The notes beneath the pieces were generated by a model. That model had not been told where the DNA came from. It saw only the letters and a program-made list of their open reading frames with translations, and did not search any database. Shown in pieces: positions 18,116 to 27,258 of a DNA stretch of 64,000 nucleotides. Each line of letters starts with the position of its first letter. Positions within the stretch are counted from its first letter, which is position 1. The translations under genes were made by a program, and so were the position numbers. The stretch comes from CAWGJF01 sp963822905 (GTDB taxonomy: Bacteria; Bacteroidota; Ignavibacteria; Ignavibacteriales; Ignavibacteriaceae), in NCBI GenBank assembly GCA_963822905.1, contig CAWGJF010000001.1:1426001-1490000 (forward strand), in the 5' to 3' direction.

Positions 18116-19327
18116 ATGAAAATTCTAGTTTTAAATTGCGGAAGCTCATCAATAAAATATCAGTTTATTGATACGGAAACCGGAACTGCACTTGCTAAAG
18201 GATTAATAGAAAGAATCGGGATGACAGGTGCTGTATTAACACACTCCAGGTTTGATGGCGATAAAATTAAAATAGCCGGTGAAATTCTTGATCACACAAT
18301 GGCAATTGAATACGTACTCGGAGTTATGTTAAGTAAAAATCATGGTGTTATTGAAGATAAAGAAGATATAGAAGCTGTTGGACATCGTGTTGTTCACGGT
18401 GGAGAAACTTTTACAGGTTCTGTATTGATTACTGATGAAGTGATCAAAGCTTTGCAGGACAATATTGAACTTGCGCCATTACATAATCCGCCTAATATTA
18501 AGGGTATTCAGGCTGTTACCAGAATTTTACCGGATACTCCTCAGGTTGGAGTTTTCGATACTGCATTCCATTCGCAAATGCCGCCAAAAGCTTACCTGTA
18601 TGGAATTCCTTTTGAGCTTTATAAGAAACATAAAATCAGAAGATATGGATTTCATGGTACTTCTCATTTATATGTTGCAAAAAAAGCAGCTGAATTGTTA
18701 GGAAAGAAAATTGATGAACTAAAAATAATAACAATTCATCTTGGAAATGGATGCAGCATCGCAGCAGTTGATCAGGGTAAGTCTGTGGATACCTCTATGG
18801 GATTTACGCCATTGGAAGGTTTACTAATGGGAACAAGAAGTGGTGACCTGGATCCATCATTGATTTTATATATTATGGGAAAAGAAGGACTATCACTTAG
18901 TGAAGCAGGTACATTGTTAAACAAACATAGTGGTCTAATAGGAATTAGCGGTGAAAGCAGCGATATGAGGGAAATACTTACTGCGGTTAAAGATCAACAA
19001 AAACGTTCCAAGTACGCATTTGATATTTTTTGTTATAGAATTAAAAAATATATCGGGGCATATTCTGCAGCATTGGGAGGTCTTGATTCTGTTGTATTTA
19101 CTGGTGGTATTGGTGAAAATTCTTCAGAAGTACGAGCTGAGGTATGTTCAAATATGGAATATCTTGGAATTAAGTTAGACAGTTTACGCAATGAGAATAA
19201 TGAAGAAATAATTTCAGATAATTCATCAAAAATATCGGTCTTTCGTATTCCAACAAATGAAGAATTGGTAATAGCTATGGATACTGATTCGATTGTTTCG
19301 AAGTTAATCAAAAATTCTACTGTTTAA
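18116..19327 (+). CDS. ackA: Acetate kinase
   Basis: Interconverts acetyl-phosphate plus ADP and acetate plus ATP. The 403-residue protein has LVLNCGSSSIKYQ at the N-terminus, VGHRVVHGGE, FDTAFHSQMP, YGFHGTSHLYV, IHLGNGCSIAAV, MGFTPLEGLLMGTRSGDLD and FTGGIGENS, all family signatures. No phosphotransacetylase gene is adjacent in this window. It lies between the hydroxyacyl-CoA dehydrogenase and an SDR in one orientation. Confidence 0.96.
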   Translation: MKILVLNCGSSSIKYQFIDTETGTALAKGLIERIGMTGAVLTHSRFDGDKIKIAGEILDHTMAIEYVLGVMLSKNHGVIEDKEDIEAVGHRVVHGGETFTGSVLITDEVIKALQDNIELAPLHNPPNIKGIQAVTRILPDTPQVGVFDTAFHSQMPPKAYLYGIPFELYKKHKIRRYGFHGTSHLYVAKKAAELLGKKIDELKIITIHLGNGCSIAAVDQGKSVDTSMGFTPLEGLLMGTRSGDLDPSLILYIMGKEGLSLSEAGTLLNKHSGLIGISGESSDMREILTAVKDQQKRSKYAFDIFCYRIKKYIGAYSAALGGLDSVVFTGGIGENSSEVRAEVCSNMEYLGIKLDSLRNENNEEIISDNSSKISVFRIPTNEELVIAMDTDSIVSKLIKNSTV

Positions 19328-19361
19328 TTTTCAATTTGTTCATTTGAATGAAAGGTTGGGG

Positions 19362-20153
19362 ATGGATACAGGTTTAAAAGGTAAAGTTGCACTCATAACT
19401 GCTGGAAGTAAGGGTATTGGCAAAGCAATTGCACAACTGCTTTCAGAAGAAGGATGTTACATTTCGATTTGTTCCCGCACAAAAGAAAATCTTCTAGCAA
19501 CATCAAAAGAAATTAAAGGAAAATCTGATATTGATGTATTTTGGTCTGTTTGCGACATAGATAAACCTAAAGACATTGAAAATACTTGTAATGCAGTTCT
19601 GGATCAATTTGGCAAAGTTGATATTCTTGTAAATAATTGTGGCGGACCAAGAGCGGGGGTTTTCTCTTCAATAAATGATAGTGATTGGGAAAAAGCTTTT
19701 GAACAAGTTCTGATGAGTGCAGTTAAATTTACGAGATTTGTATTGCCAAAGATGATTCAAAATGAATGGGGAAGAATAATTAATATAACTTCTGTTTCAG
19801 TAAAACAACCAATTGACAATTTAATTCTCTCAAATTCACTCAGAGCTGGAGTTACAGGATTTGCTAAATCTCTTAGCAATGAAATTGCAAAACATAATAT
19901 TACTGTAAATAATATTGCACCGGGACTTACATTAACAAACAGGCTATATGAACTTGCGGTATTAGAGGCGAGGGAAAAGGGTGTCTCTCACGAAGATGTA
20001 TTGATAGATATGGCTAAACGAATTCCAATAAATCGTTTAGCTAGTCCTGAAGAAATAGCTGCTGCTGCTGTATTCCTTGCTTCAAAACAGGCTGGGTATA
20101 TAACAGGTAATACCATCCAGGTTGATGGAGGTTATACAAAAGGGATATTTTAG
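19362..20153 (+). CDS. SDR-family oxidoreductase lacking the YxxxK dyad
   Basis: Short-chain dehydrogenase/reductase fold, 263 residues from ATG 19362 (AAAGG upstream; a TTG at 19344 is also in frame). The cofactor motif TAGSKGIGKAIA and the NNCGGP motif are intact, as is the C-terminal GNTIQVDGGY. In the catalytic segment SVSVKQPIDNLILSNSLRAGV, the positions normally held by Tyr and Lys just before AGV are Ser and Arg. Relatives with this SN-x-x-R pattern are often annotated as 3-oxoacyl-ACP-reductase-like. Catalysis by the standard mechanism is therefore doubtful and the substrate is unknown. Confidence 0.85.
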   Translation: MDTGLKGKVALITAGSKGIGKAIAQLLSEEGCYISICSRTKENLLATSKEIKGKSDIDVFWSVCDIDKPKDIENTCNAVLDQFGKVDILVNNCGGPRAGVFSSINDSDWEKAFEQVLMSAVKFTRFVLPKMIQNEWGRIINITSVSVKQPIDNLILSNSLRAGVTGFAKSLSNEIAKHNITVNNIAPGLTLTNRLYELAVLEAREKGVSHEDVLIDMAKRIPINRLASPEEIAAAAVFLASKQAGYITGNTIQVDGGYTKGIF

Positions 20154-20195
20154 TTAATAATAGCTTTTTATTTTTCCTCAGAAACAGAGGACACA

Positions 20196-21743
20196 ATGAT
20201 CAAACAAATTGAACTATCAATCCTTCCTGAACAACTTTATAATGAAGATTTATTAAAACAATCTGCTGCAAAAGTTTTAAAAATTTCTGCCAGAGATATC
20301 ACAAAATTAATTCCGCTAAGAAAATCTATTGATGCCCGCAGAAAACCGGTTTTCAAAATTTTATTTAATGTATATATCGGGGAAATACCTGTAAAAGAGC
20401 AAAACATTATTGATTATCAACCTGTCAGGGATAATAAAAAAGTAATTATTGTTGGATTTGGTCCAGCCGGAATGTTTGCAGCACTCCGGTTGATTGAACT
20501 TGGAATAAAGCCAATAATAATTGAAAGAGGTAAAGATGTTAGAGAAAGAAGAAAAGATTTAAAGGCTATTCAACAGTATCATATAGTAAACCCGGATTCA
20601 AATTATTGTTTTGGAGAAGGTGGAGCCGGAACTTACAGTGACGGTAAACTATATACAAGATCTGTAAAAAGAGGCAACGTAAAAAAAATACTTGAAATTT
20701 TCGTGCAACATGGTGCTGATGAAAGTATAGTAATTGAGTCACATCCACATATAGGATCAAATAAATTACCGAAAATTATTGAAGCTTTTAGGAATACCAT
20801 TCTCGGTTGCGGGGGAGAAATTCATTTTAATTCCAGGTTGACAGACTTAATCATTGAGAATCAACATATCAAAGGGGTAATAATTAATGCTGAAGAAAAA
20901 ATAACTGCAGGTGCAATTATACTTGCAACCGGACACTCAGCAAGGGATGTATTTTATCTTTTGAATAAAATGAGGGTCAAATTAGAATCGAAATCATTTG
21001 CGATGGGTTTCAGGATAGAGCATCCACAAAATTTAATTAATGAGATTCAGTATCATTCAAAAATAAAACAAGAAAATCTCCCGGCTGCAACATATAATTT
21101 AAGCTGTAATGTAAATGGAAGTGGAGTATATTCGTTTTGTATGTGCCCTGGCGGAATTATTGTTCCAGCTGCAACTTCACCTGCTGAAATCGTTGTTAAC
21201 GGAATGTCTCTTTCAAGAAGGGATTCACCTTTTGCAAATTCAGGATTGGTTGTTGAAATAAATGAAAGTGATCTGGATAGTTACTATCATTCAAAGCAAT
21301 TTCCGGGATTGGAATTTCAAACAGATCTTGAAACACTTTCTTTTAAGCTGGCAAATAAATCTCAATCTGCACCGGCACAAAGAGCAACTGATTTTTTAGA
21401 TGAAAAATATTCTCAGACTTTGCCTGCAACATCCTACATCCCTGGATTGACTTCATCACGGTTGGATAAGGAATTTCCTCAATTCTTAATCAATCGGATA
21501 AAGAATGCATTAAAAATATTCAATAAAAAAATGAATGGTTACTTGACTGAAGAAGCTGTACTTGTTGCTGTAGAAAGCCGCACTAGTTCTCCAATTCGGA
21601 TTCCGAGAGATACTGAAACAATGATGCATATTAACATTAAAGGATTATTTCCTTGTGGTGAAGGTGCCGGTTATGCAGGTGGAATAGTTTCATCTGCCAT
21701 CGATGGAGAAAATTGTGCTGATGCAGTTAATAATTTTTTATAA
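20196..21743 (+). CDS. FAD-dependent dehydrogenase (COG2509-like)
   Basis: A 515-residue flavoprotein. An N-terminal domain of about 85 residues (ISARDITKLIPLRKSIDARR) precedes the FAD-binding dinucleotide fold VIIVGFGPAGMFAALRL (about 88-104), then CFGEGGAGTYSDGKLYTR, the second FAD motif AGAIILATGHSARD and a C-terminal FPCGEGAGYAGGIVSSAIDG. This order matches the uncharacterised FAD-dependent dehydrogenases common in anaerobes; the physiological substrate is not known. It is last in the plus-strand group that begins with the hydroxyacyl-CoA dehydrogenase. Confidence 0.88.
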   Translation: MIKQIELSILPEQLYNEDLLKQSAAKVLKISARDITKLIPLRKSIDARRKPVFKILFNVYIGEIPVKEQNIIDYQPVRDNKKVIIVGFGPAGMFAALRLIELGIKPIIIERGKDVRERRKDLKAIQQYHIVNPDSNYCFGEGGAGTYSDGKLYTRSVKRGNVKKILEIFVQHGADESIVIESHPHIGSNKLPKIIEAFRNTILGCGGEIHFNSRLTDLIIENQHIKGVIINAEEKITAGAIILATGHSARDVFYLLNKMRVKLESKSFAMGFRIEHPQNLINEIQYHSKIKQENLPAATYNLSCNVNGSGVYSFCMCPGGIIVPAATSPAEIVVNGMSLSRRDSPFANSGLVVEINESDLDSYYHSKQFPGLEFQTDLETLSFKLANKSQSAPAQRATDFLDEKYSQTLPATSYIPGLTSSRLDKEFPQFLINRIKNALKIFNKKMNGYLTEEAVLVAVESRTSSPIRIPRDTETMMHINIKGLFPCGEGAGYAGGIVSSAIDGENCADAVNNFL

Positions 21744-21747
21744 TAAA

Positions 21748-21770
21748 AAGGTGGATAGGAAATCCACCTT
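21748..21770 (-). terminator. Intrinsic terminator closing the minus-strand amidoligase/GH13 operon
   Basis: AAGGTGGAT (21748-21756) and ATCCACCTT (21762-21770) form a perfect nine-pair stem with a five-base loop between two convergent genes. On the minus strand it is followed by TTTATTATAAAAAATT, so it mainly serves the 21792-31369 operon; it may also stop plus-strand transcription. Confidence 0.75.
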
Positions 21771-21791
21771 CAATTAAAATTTAAAATTCTG

Positions 21792-23483
21792 TTACCTCAT
21801 TAGAATCATTTTTTTAGATTCTGTGTAATTACCAGCGGTTAGCCGATATACATACATTCCACTTGGCAAATCTTTTCCATCAAACATAATTTGATGATTA
21901 CCTGCTTTCTGGAATTGATTCACTAAATTAGTCACTTCTTCACCAATTGAATTAAAAATTTTCAACTTTACGAACCCGTCGTTGCCAAGCTGATATTTAA
22001 TTATGGTTTCAGGATTAAACGGGTTGGGGTAATTCTGTTCAAGCAGTATTGATGATACTAATACACCTTCAGCTTCAACTACATTTGAATAAGAGAATGC
22101 TCCGTTAAAATCGATCTGTTTCAATCTATAATAAACTTTTCCCGGAATTCCCTCATCAGTAAAATGGTAATTATGATTTTGAGTGGTGTTTCCGTTTCCT
22201 TCAATAAATCCAATAGTTGAAAAAATAATGTTGTCGCTGCTTCGTTGTATTTCAAATCCCTGGTTGTTGATCTCACTTGCTGTTTCCCATTCAAGAATTA
22301 TTTTGCCATTTTCCATCCTTGCGGTAAATGTGGTAAGTTCAACAGGAACTTCAGCAACAAAACGATAAATCCTTCCATTAGAACAAGTAATATATAGTTC
22401 ATTACTTTGATCTACGCCAAAAGAATAAATTGAAGATGGAGCATTAAGTAAAAAAGTATTAGTAGGAGGATTTATACCATCATATTCGAGAGACCATATT
22501 TTTGCTGAACAGTAATCTCCGTAAATATATTTTCCTTCCAGCGAGGGAACAGTTGGACCCCGGTAAACATAACCGCCGGTTATTGAACACTCAGCTCCGT
22601 GCGGGTATTCCCAGATTGGGAATATATATTCAGGATAATTACAACCGGATGTATTGTAATTATGATTTCCTTCATAACATCGCCAACCATAATTTTTTCC
22701 GCTTTCTATTATATCTATTTCTTCCCACGCTCCCTGTCCAACGTCGGCGCACCAAAACCAATTAGTAACAGGATCAAAACTATCCCGCCATGGATTTCGC
22801 ATTCCCCAGGAATAAATTTCTCTTCTAACACTCCCGGTACTATCAAAGAAAGGATTATCCAGCGGGATACCATAATTTTTTCCCGGGTCGGGATTGTTTA
22901 TATCAATTCTTAGGATTTTACCGAGCAGGGAATCTATATTTTGTGCGTAATTATTTGGATCTCCACCGGAACCGCCATCTCCTACACCAATATACAAGTA
23001 GCCATCGCTTGGTCTGAATCCTATCCAGCCTCCATTATGATTTGAAAAAGGTTGACGATACGTAAGAATTTGCAGTTCAGAATTTTTATCAGCAGAATCA
23101 GGATTGTTTGTAACCTGAAACCTGGATATAACAGTTCGCATATATGGACTATTGGTAGTATAGTTCACATAAAAGTACCCGTTGTTTTTATAATCCGGAT
23201 GAAAAGCAAGACCAAGCAGTCCCATTTCACCTCCCGAGGCAACTCTGTCTGTTATATCAAGAAATGTTTTAGCCGTAGTTGTGCTGCTTGAGTTTGGGAA
23301 GACTTTGATAATACCATTCTGTTGAACTACAAAAACTCTATCTGTACTGTCTCCGGCATTTGTTAAAAACACGGGACTTGAAAAAGTTAGATTTGGATAT
23401 GCATTTTCTACAGAATAAGTCTGTGAGAAATTGGGTCGTGAAAATATTAGCATGAGTAATATAAGAGAGAAAAAAAGTTTCAT
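21792..23483 (-). CDS. PQQ-type sugar dehydrogenase (glucose/sorbosone family) with T9SS sorting domain
   Basis: A 563-residue exported protein with a signal peptide (1-20) and a six-bladed sugar-dehydrogenase propeller: LLGLAFHPDYKNNGYFYV, HNGGWIGFRPSDGYLYIG, VGDGGSGGDPNN, GKILRIDINN, GMRNPWRDSFDP and DVGQGAWEEIDII. It ends in a linker (PVELTTFTARMENGKIILEW) and a T9SS domain (EQNYPNPFNPETIIKYQL to KKMILMR). It probably oxidises a sugar at the cell surface or outside. It is last in the operon, 20 bases after the cytoplasmic GH13 gene, and is followed by a terminator. Confidence 0.9.
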   Translation of the reverse strand: MKLFFSLILLMLIFSRPNFSQTYSVENAYPNLTFSSPVFLTNAGDSTDRVFVVQQNGIIKVFPNSSSTTTAKTFLDITDRVASGGEMGLLGLAFHPDYKNNGYFYVNYTTNSPYMRTVISRFQVTNNPDSADKNSELQILTYRQPFSNHNGGWIGFRPSDGYLYIGVGDGGSGGDPNNYAQNIDSLLGKILRIDINNPDPGKNYGIPLDNPFFDSTGSVRREIYSWGMRNPWRDSFDPVTNWFWCADVGQGAWEEIDIIESGKNYGWRCYEGNHNYNTSGCNYPEYIFPIWEYPHGAECSITGGYVYRGPTVPSLEGKYIYGDYCSAKIWSLEYDGINPPTNTFLLNAPSSIYSFGVDQSNELYITCSNGRIYRFVAEVPVELTTFTARMENGKIILEWETASEINNQGFEIQRSSDNIIFSTIGFIEGNGNTTQNHNYHFTDEGIPGKVYYRLKQIDFNGAFSYSNVVEAEGVLVSSILLEQNYPNPFNPETIIKYQLGNDGFVKLKIFNSIGEEVTNLVNQFQKAGNHQIMFDGKDLPSGMYVYRLTAGNYTESKKMILMR

Positions 23484-23503
23484 AGGAGATACCTTGTTAT
23501 TGT

Positions 23504-26500
23504 TTATTTTTCTTTTTCAATAATATTATTCCCCATTTCCGTTAAAAATTTATTAAAGTCATAGCCTGAATTAACTGCGAGAACTTTCAGATTTAACAAC
23601 CACTCCGTGTTTTTCCTGATCATTGTAAAGGTATAACTTTCTCTTTCCTTTAGAGTTTTGCGCTTCCACGAAGCATCATCATTATTCATCAGGATTGAAT
23701 TTAACTCGATTGATGTTAACAAAGCAAGCCAGTTAACCAACTTATCGATTCGTTCTTTGTTGAAGTAAATTACTCCATCGAATTTATTCACATGAAGAAA
23801 ATCCTTGATGACTTTATCATCTAGTAACATTTTTACAAGAGTTTGCCCGGTCTCGACTACATTTTCATTTAATGATTCTTTCTTCCCATTGTTTTCTTGA
23901 GTTTTTCTACGCTGAATAATTTTTTGATAATAAAGCACATGTAAAAGAGCAACCGTTAACTCTGATTTTTCACGGACATTTTGGCCATCCGTATATCGTT
24001 CTATTACAATATCTAATGGTTTTGATAACACCAGGTTATTAAATTCATCAATAAGAATTTTATCTTTATTTTTATTAATCATTAAATGCCGTAACGCCGA
24101 CAAAACAAAAAGTATGGTGAGTTTTGTGTTTAGTTTTATTTCACTATTAATTGGGAAGATTAAATTAACTGCCTTCATCCATTTTGGAACATTCTTCCTG
24201 GTATTATATTTAATCCAGGTACTTAAAAATGAGTGAATATTTTTTACGTCGATTGTAAAGTTTTCTACTACATTTTCATTAATCAATTTATTATCAGAAT
24301 AATTATTAAACGCATCACATAGAGAATTTAAAGCAGGAAGAATTTCATCCGGAAATTTTATCTCTTGTTTCACTTTTCCCTTTATGGACCGGGTACTTAG
24401 ATATTTTTTAACTAATTCAAGGTTCGTATTCGATGCAAAATTTTCAAATTTAGTATGAAGTGGTATTAAGTCCATCTCATACAATGCTTCAACAATTGAA
24501 GGAACGCCGCTGCCATTTAATGTATTATTTAACTTTCTTAGTTTTCCTTTTTCATCATAAAGCTCTTTGAATTGAAAACAAACCCGGTACTGATAACCGA
24601 AAAGACGAATCTTTAAACCTTCATTATGCACTTCTGAACCAGACAGTAAATATTCTAATCCGGTTCGATGATCTTTATAAGAATAATAATATCTCCAATC
24701 AGGATTCATCCATAAAAGAGATGCTATTTTTTCTGATTGTTTAAGTGAACCGGTATTACTGGATTTTGCTCTTATCAAAGAGTAGTTAATTGTTCCTTCA
24801 GTTGTTGAGTATGAATTGTTGTATAAAACAACTGCAGCTTCATCACCCGACCGGTTACTAAAAGCAAACACGTTCTGATCAACAATTCCGTTTGTTGTAA
24901 CGAAATTATAGAACTCAAAATTTTCTACCTTGCTGAAAATGTGTCTTAATTTCATCAGTGGAAAAATCTCTTTCTGATGTCTCCACATTAAATGCTCGTC
25001 GGGAGATTCTGTATAATAAGCACGTTTGTATTCCATTCCGTATTTTTCAGAAAATCCTTCAACCTGTCCATGTCCAAACATCGGAAGGCCAGGCATTGTT
25101 ACAAGCATAACTACGACACCAAAATATTTATCACCTTTACCAAACTGGTTAACAGCGGTTTCTTCATCAGGATTGCTCATAAAATTTACATAGCGTTTTA
25201 GAATCTCAGGATTAAATTCCAGGGTATTGATAATCAGTTGCCTGTATTTTTCATTTTCTTCTTTCATCATCATATGCATAAAAGCACTATTGTACACTCT
25301 GTGCATTCCCAGTGTACGAACAAAATAACTTTCCATTAGCCAGAAGGCTTCAGCCATCAATAAAACATTCGGCATTGATTCATTAATCCTATCAACAACT
25401 TCTCTCCAGAATTCTTGTGGTATTGCTGAATTGAATTGTTCAATAGTTAATGCAAAATCGGAGCGTGATGGAATTGCTCCACCAGCTCCCGGCTGCGGAT
25501 ACCATAAACGCTGGTAATGTTTTTTTGAAAGTGTCATTGCAGCATCAAACCTGATTATGGATGTTTTGCGTGCAACGTGCATAATTGTTTGTATCAGCGA
25601 TTCCCGGACTTCCGGATTGAGAAGATTCAATTGTGAAGTATCGTTCCATGGCATGTTTGTTCCATCATTACCATGATAAAAATATCTAATGTCTCCTGTG
25701 TGTTTATCTTTTCTCTGAAAAACAACAGCAGCATCAGTTCTATCATAATATTTATCCTCGATTCTTACTTCAACTCTTTCATCATCAGAAAGATTTGGTC
25801 CATTGAATGTATATCCAGGATACGGTGGATTGTTTCTTTGAATAAAGTAATCAGGTTTTTCAACAACCCATTTAGAATAAATTCCTGTGTGATTTGGTAC
25901 CATATCACTCGCAAGTCGAATACCTCTCAACCACGCACGATCTTTCAAATTCTGGAATGCCGATTCTCCTCCAAGTTCTGTTGCAATAACATAATCGAAT
26001 AATGAATAAGCAGAAGCCGCAGCTTCAGGATTACCAGTAAATTGTTTTATCTTTTTTGAAGCCGTGCTTCTTTCCCAGATACCTATAAGCCAAAGTGCAT
26101 TAAAATTCCATTGAGCAAGTCTGTCCAATTCTTCATCTGGGATTTGATCCAGCTTTTTAATTTCTATTTTAAACTTTTCCGAAAGCTGATGCATCCACAC
26201 AAAAACATTTTTTGCTATCATTACGACTTCTGGAATCCAACTCGTGTCTTCTGTAAACTTTTCGTATTCAATGAAATATAATTCTTCTTGTTTACTTAAA
26301 TCCTGACCCGAATCTTTTTTGTGCTGAATCTCCATTAAATGAATTAATTCTTTATTATAATCAGGAACCGGGGGAGTGCCTTTTTCACCACCCCCATGTT
26401 TTACAAAAAGCTTAAAATCTTCTTTTATTAAATCTGAACCTCTTAATAATCTTTGACGGAGCTGTTCGTTAATCAAAAATCCCCATTCATCACGGATAAA

Positions 26501-27169
26501 ATCAAGCTGCTTCAGAATATCTTCCGGGTTTTGCTCAATCGGTTTTCTGAGCATTTTAAATAAACTTAAGCCGCCTTTAACAACAGGTAATTCACTTTCG
26601 AAAAATTCTTCAGTTTTTTGAATGATTTTTTTATAGTTGTCCAGCTTTTTGAGATTATCATCTGCAAAAAGTTCTTTAAGATTTGCAGTAGCGGGATTTA
26701 AATTTTCTATATTAAGAAGAATAATTTCTTCAAGAAGAATTTCTACATTTGGTTTGTTTTCGGTTTTACCCTTAATAAAATCTTTTGTGCTGATTTCACC
26801 CGAATATACTTTTAATGGAGGGAACTCATCAATAAATACATTCAGAGTTTCTGTGAGACCATTTTCACTAATTTCTTCCTTTAAATGATTTATTGCTTTT
26901 TCAAAAACTCCTGGATTAGTAGAGTTTTCATAATGTCGGATCATAAAATGAAATAATTCGTGTAAGAGCCCGCAGGCATTTATTTGACCGGCTGTTACAA
27001 GCTGATCGTAATTTCCCTCAAATTGTCTTTTCCTGTTAATTTTATCAGATAGAATTCTTGCCTGGTGTGAATCTGCGATTATAAGATTCCCTATCATTGA
27101 AAACAGGGAAGTATCAAATTCATACTTTATTCTTGTCTGTTTCGATACGTGAAAATCAAATTTTATCAT
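23504..27169 (-). CDS. Large GH13 (alpha-amylase family) protein with N-terminal HExxH region
   Basis: A 1221-residue protein without a signal peptide, so probably cytoplasmic. The GH13 barrel occupies about residues 345-720: region I SDMVPNHTG (421-429), region II IIRFDAAMTLSKKH with nucleophile D542, region III LLMAEAFW with acid/base E607, and region IV MSNPDEETA with D668. Before it lie about 330 residues of unknown fold that include LLHELFHFMIRHY, an HExxH motif at 70-74. After it lie about 400 residues, partly a beta-rich C-domain, partly helical and unrecognised. Substrate and reaction (hydrolysis or transglycosylation) cannot be read. It follows the ATP-grasp/GATase/GCS2 genes after 89 bases, in the same direction. 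Confidence 0.88.
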   Translation of the reverse strand: MIKFDFHVSKQTRIKYEFDTSLFSMIGNLIIADSHQARILSDKINRKRQFEGNYDQLVTAGQINACGLLHELFHFMIRHYENSTNPGVFEKAINHLKEEISENGLTETLNVFIDEFPPLKVYSGEISTKDFIKGKTENKPNVEILLEEIILLNIENLNPATANLKELFADDNLKKLDNYKKIIQKTEEFFESELPVVKGGLSLFKMLRKPIEQNPEDILKQLDFIRDEWGFLINEQLRQRLLRGSDLIKEDFKLFVKHGGGEKGTPPVPDYNKELIHLMEIQHKKDSGQDLSKQEELYFIEYEKFTEDTSWIPEVVMIAKNVFVWMHQLSEKFKIEIKKLDQIPDEELDRLAQWNFNALWLIGIWERSTASKKIKQFTGNPEAAASAYSLFDYVIATELGGESAFQNLKDRAWLRGIRLASDMVPNHTGIYSKWVVEKPDYFIQRNNPPYPGYTFNGPNLSDDERVEVRIEDKYYDRTDAAVVFQRKDKHTGDIRYFYHGNDGTNMPWNDTSQLNLLNPEVRESLIQTIMHVARKTSIIRFDAAMTLSKKHYQRLWYPQPGAGGAIPSRSDFALTIEQFNSAIPQEFWREVVDRINESMPNVLLMAEAFWLMESYFVRTLGMHRVYNSAFMHMMMKEENEKYRQLIINTLEFNPEILKRYVNFMSNPDEETAVNQFGKGDKYFGVVVMLVTMPGLPMFGHGQVEGFSEKYGMEYKRAYYTESPDEHLMWRHQKEIFPLMKLRHIFSKVENFEFYNFVTTNGIVDQNVFAFSNRSGDEAAVVLYNNSYSTTEGTINYSLIRAKSSNTGSLKQSEKIASLLWMNPDWRYYYSYKDHRTGLEYLLSGSEVHNEGLKIRLFGYQYRVCFQFKELYDEKGKLRKLNNTLNGSGVPSIVEALYEMDLIPLHTKFENFASNTNLELVKKYLSTRSIKGKVKQEIKFPDEILPALNSLCDAFNNYSDNKLINENVVENFTIDVKNIHSFLSTWIKYNTRKNVPKWMKAVNLIFPINSEIKLNTKLTILFVLSALRHLMINKNKDKILIDEFNNLVLSKPLDIVIERYTDGQNVREKSELTVALLHVLYYQKIIQRRKTQENNGKKESLNENVVETGQTLVKMLLDDKVIKDFLHVNKFDGVIYFNKERIDKLVNWLALLTSIELNSILMNNDDASWKRKTLKERESYTFTMIRKNTEWLLNLKVLAVNSGYDFNKFLTEMGNNIIEKEK

Positions 27170-27258
27170 TAAATCAATTCAGAATAAAATTTATAAAGAT
27201 TAGCAAGTGGATTTGTGTTCAAATATACAAAAATGACAGGTAAATGTAAGTCAGTAAT

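Noticed and set aside
22183..22913. Open frames on the plus strand opposite the sugar dehydrogenase
   Set aside because: They are antisense shadows with no ribosome binding site or family features; the minus-strand gene is clear.
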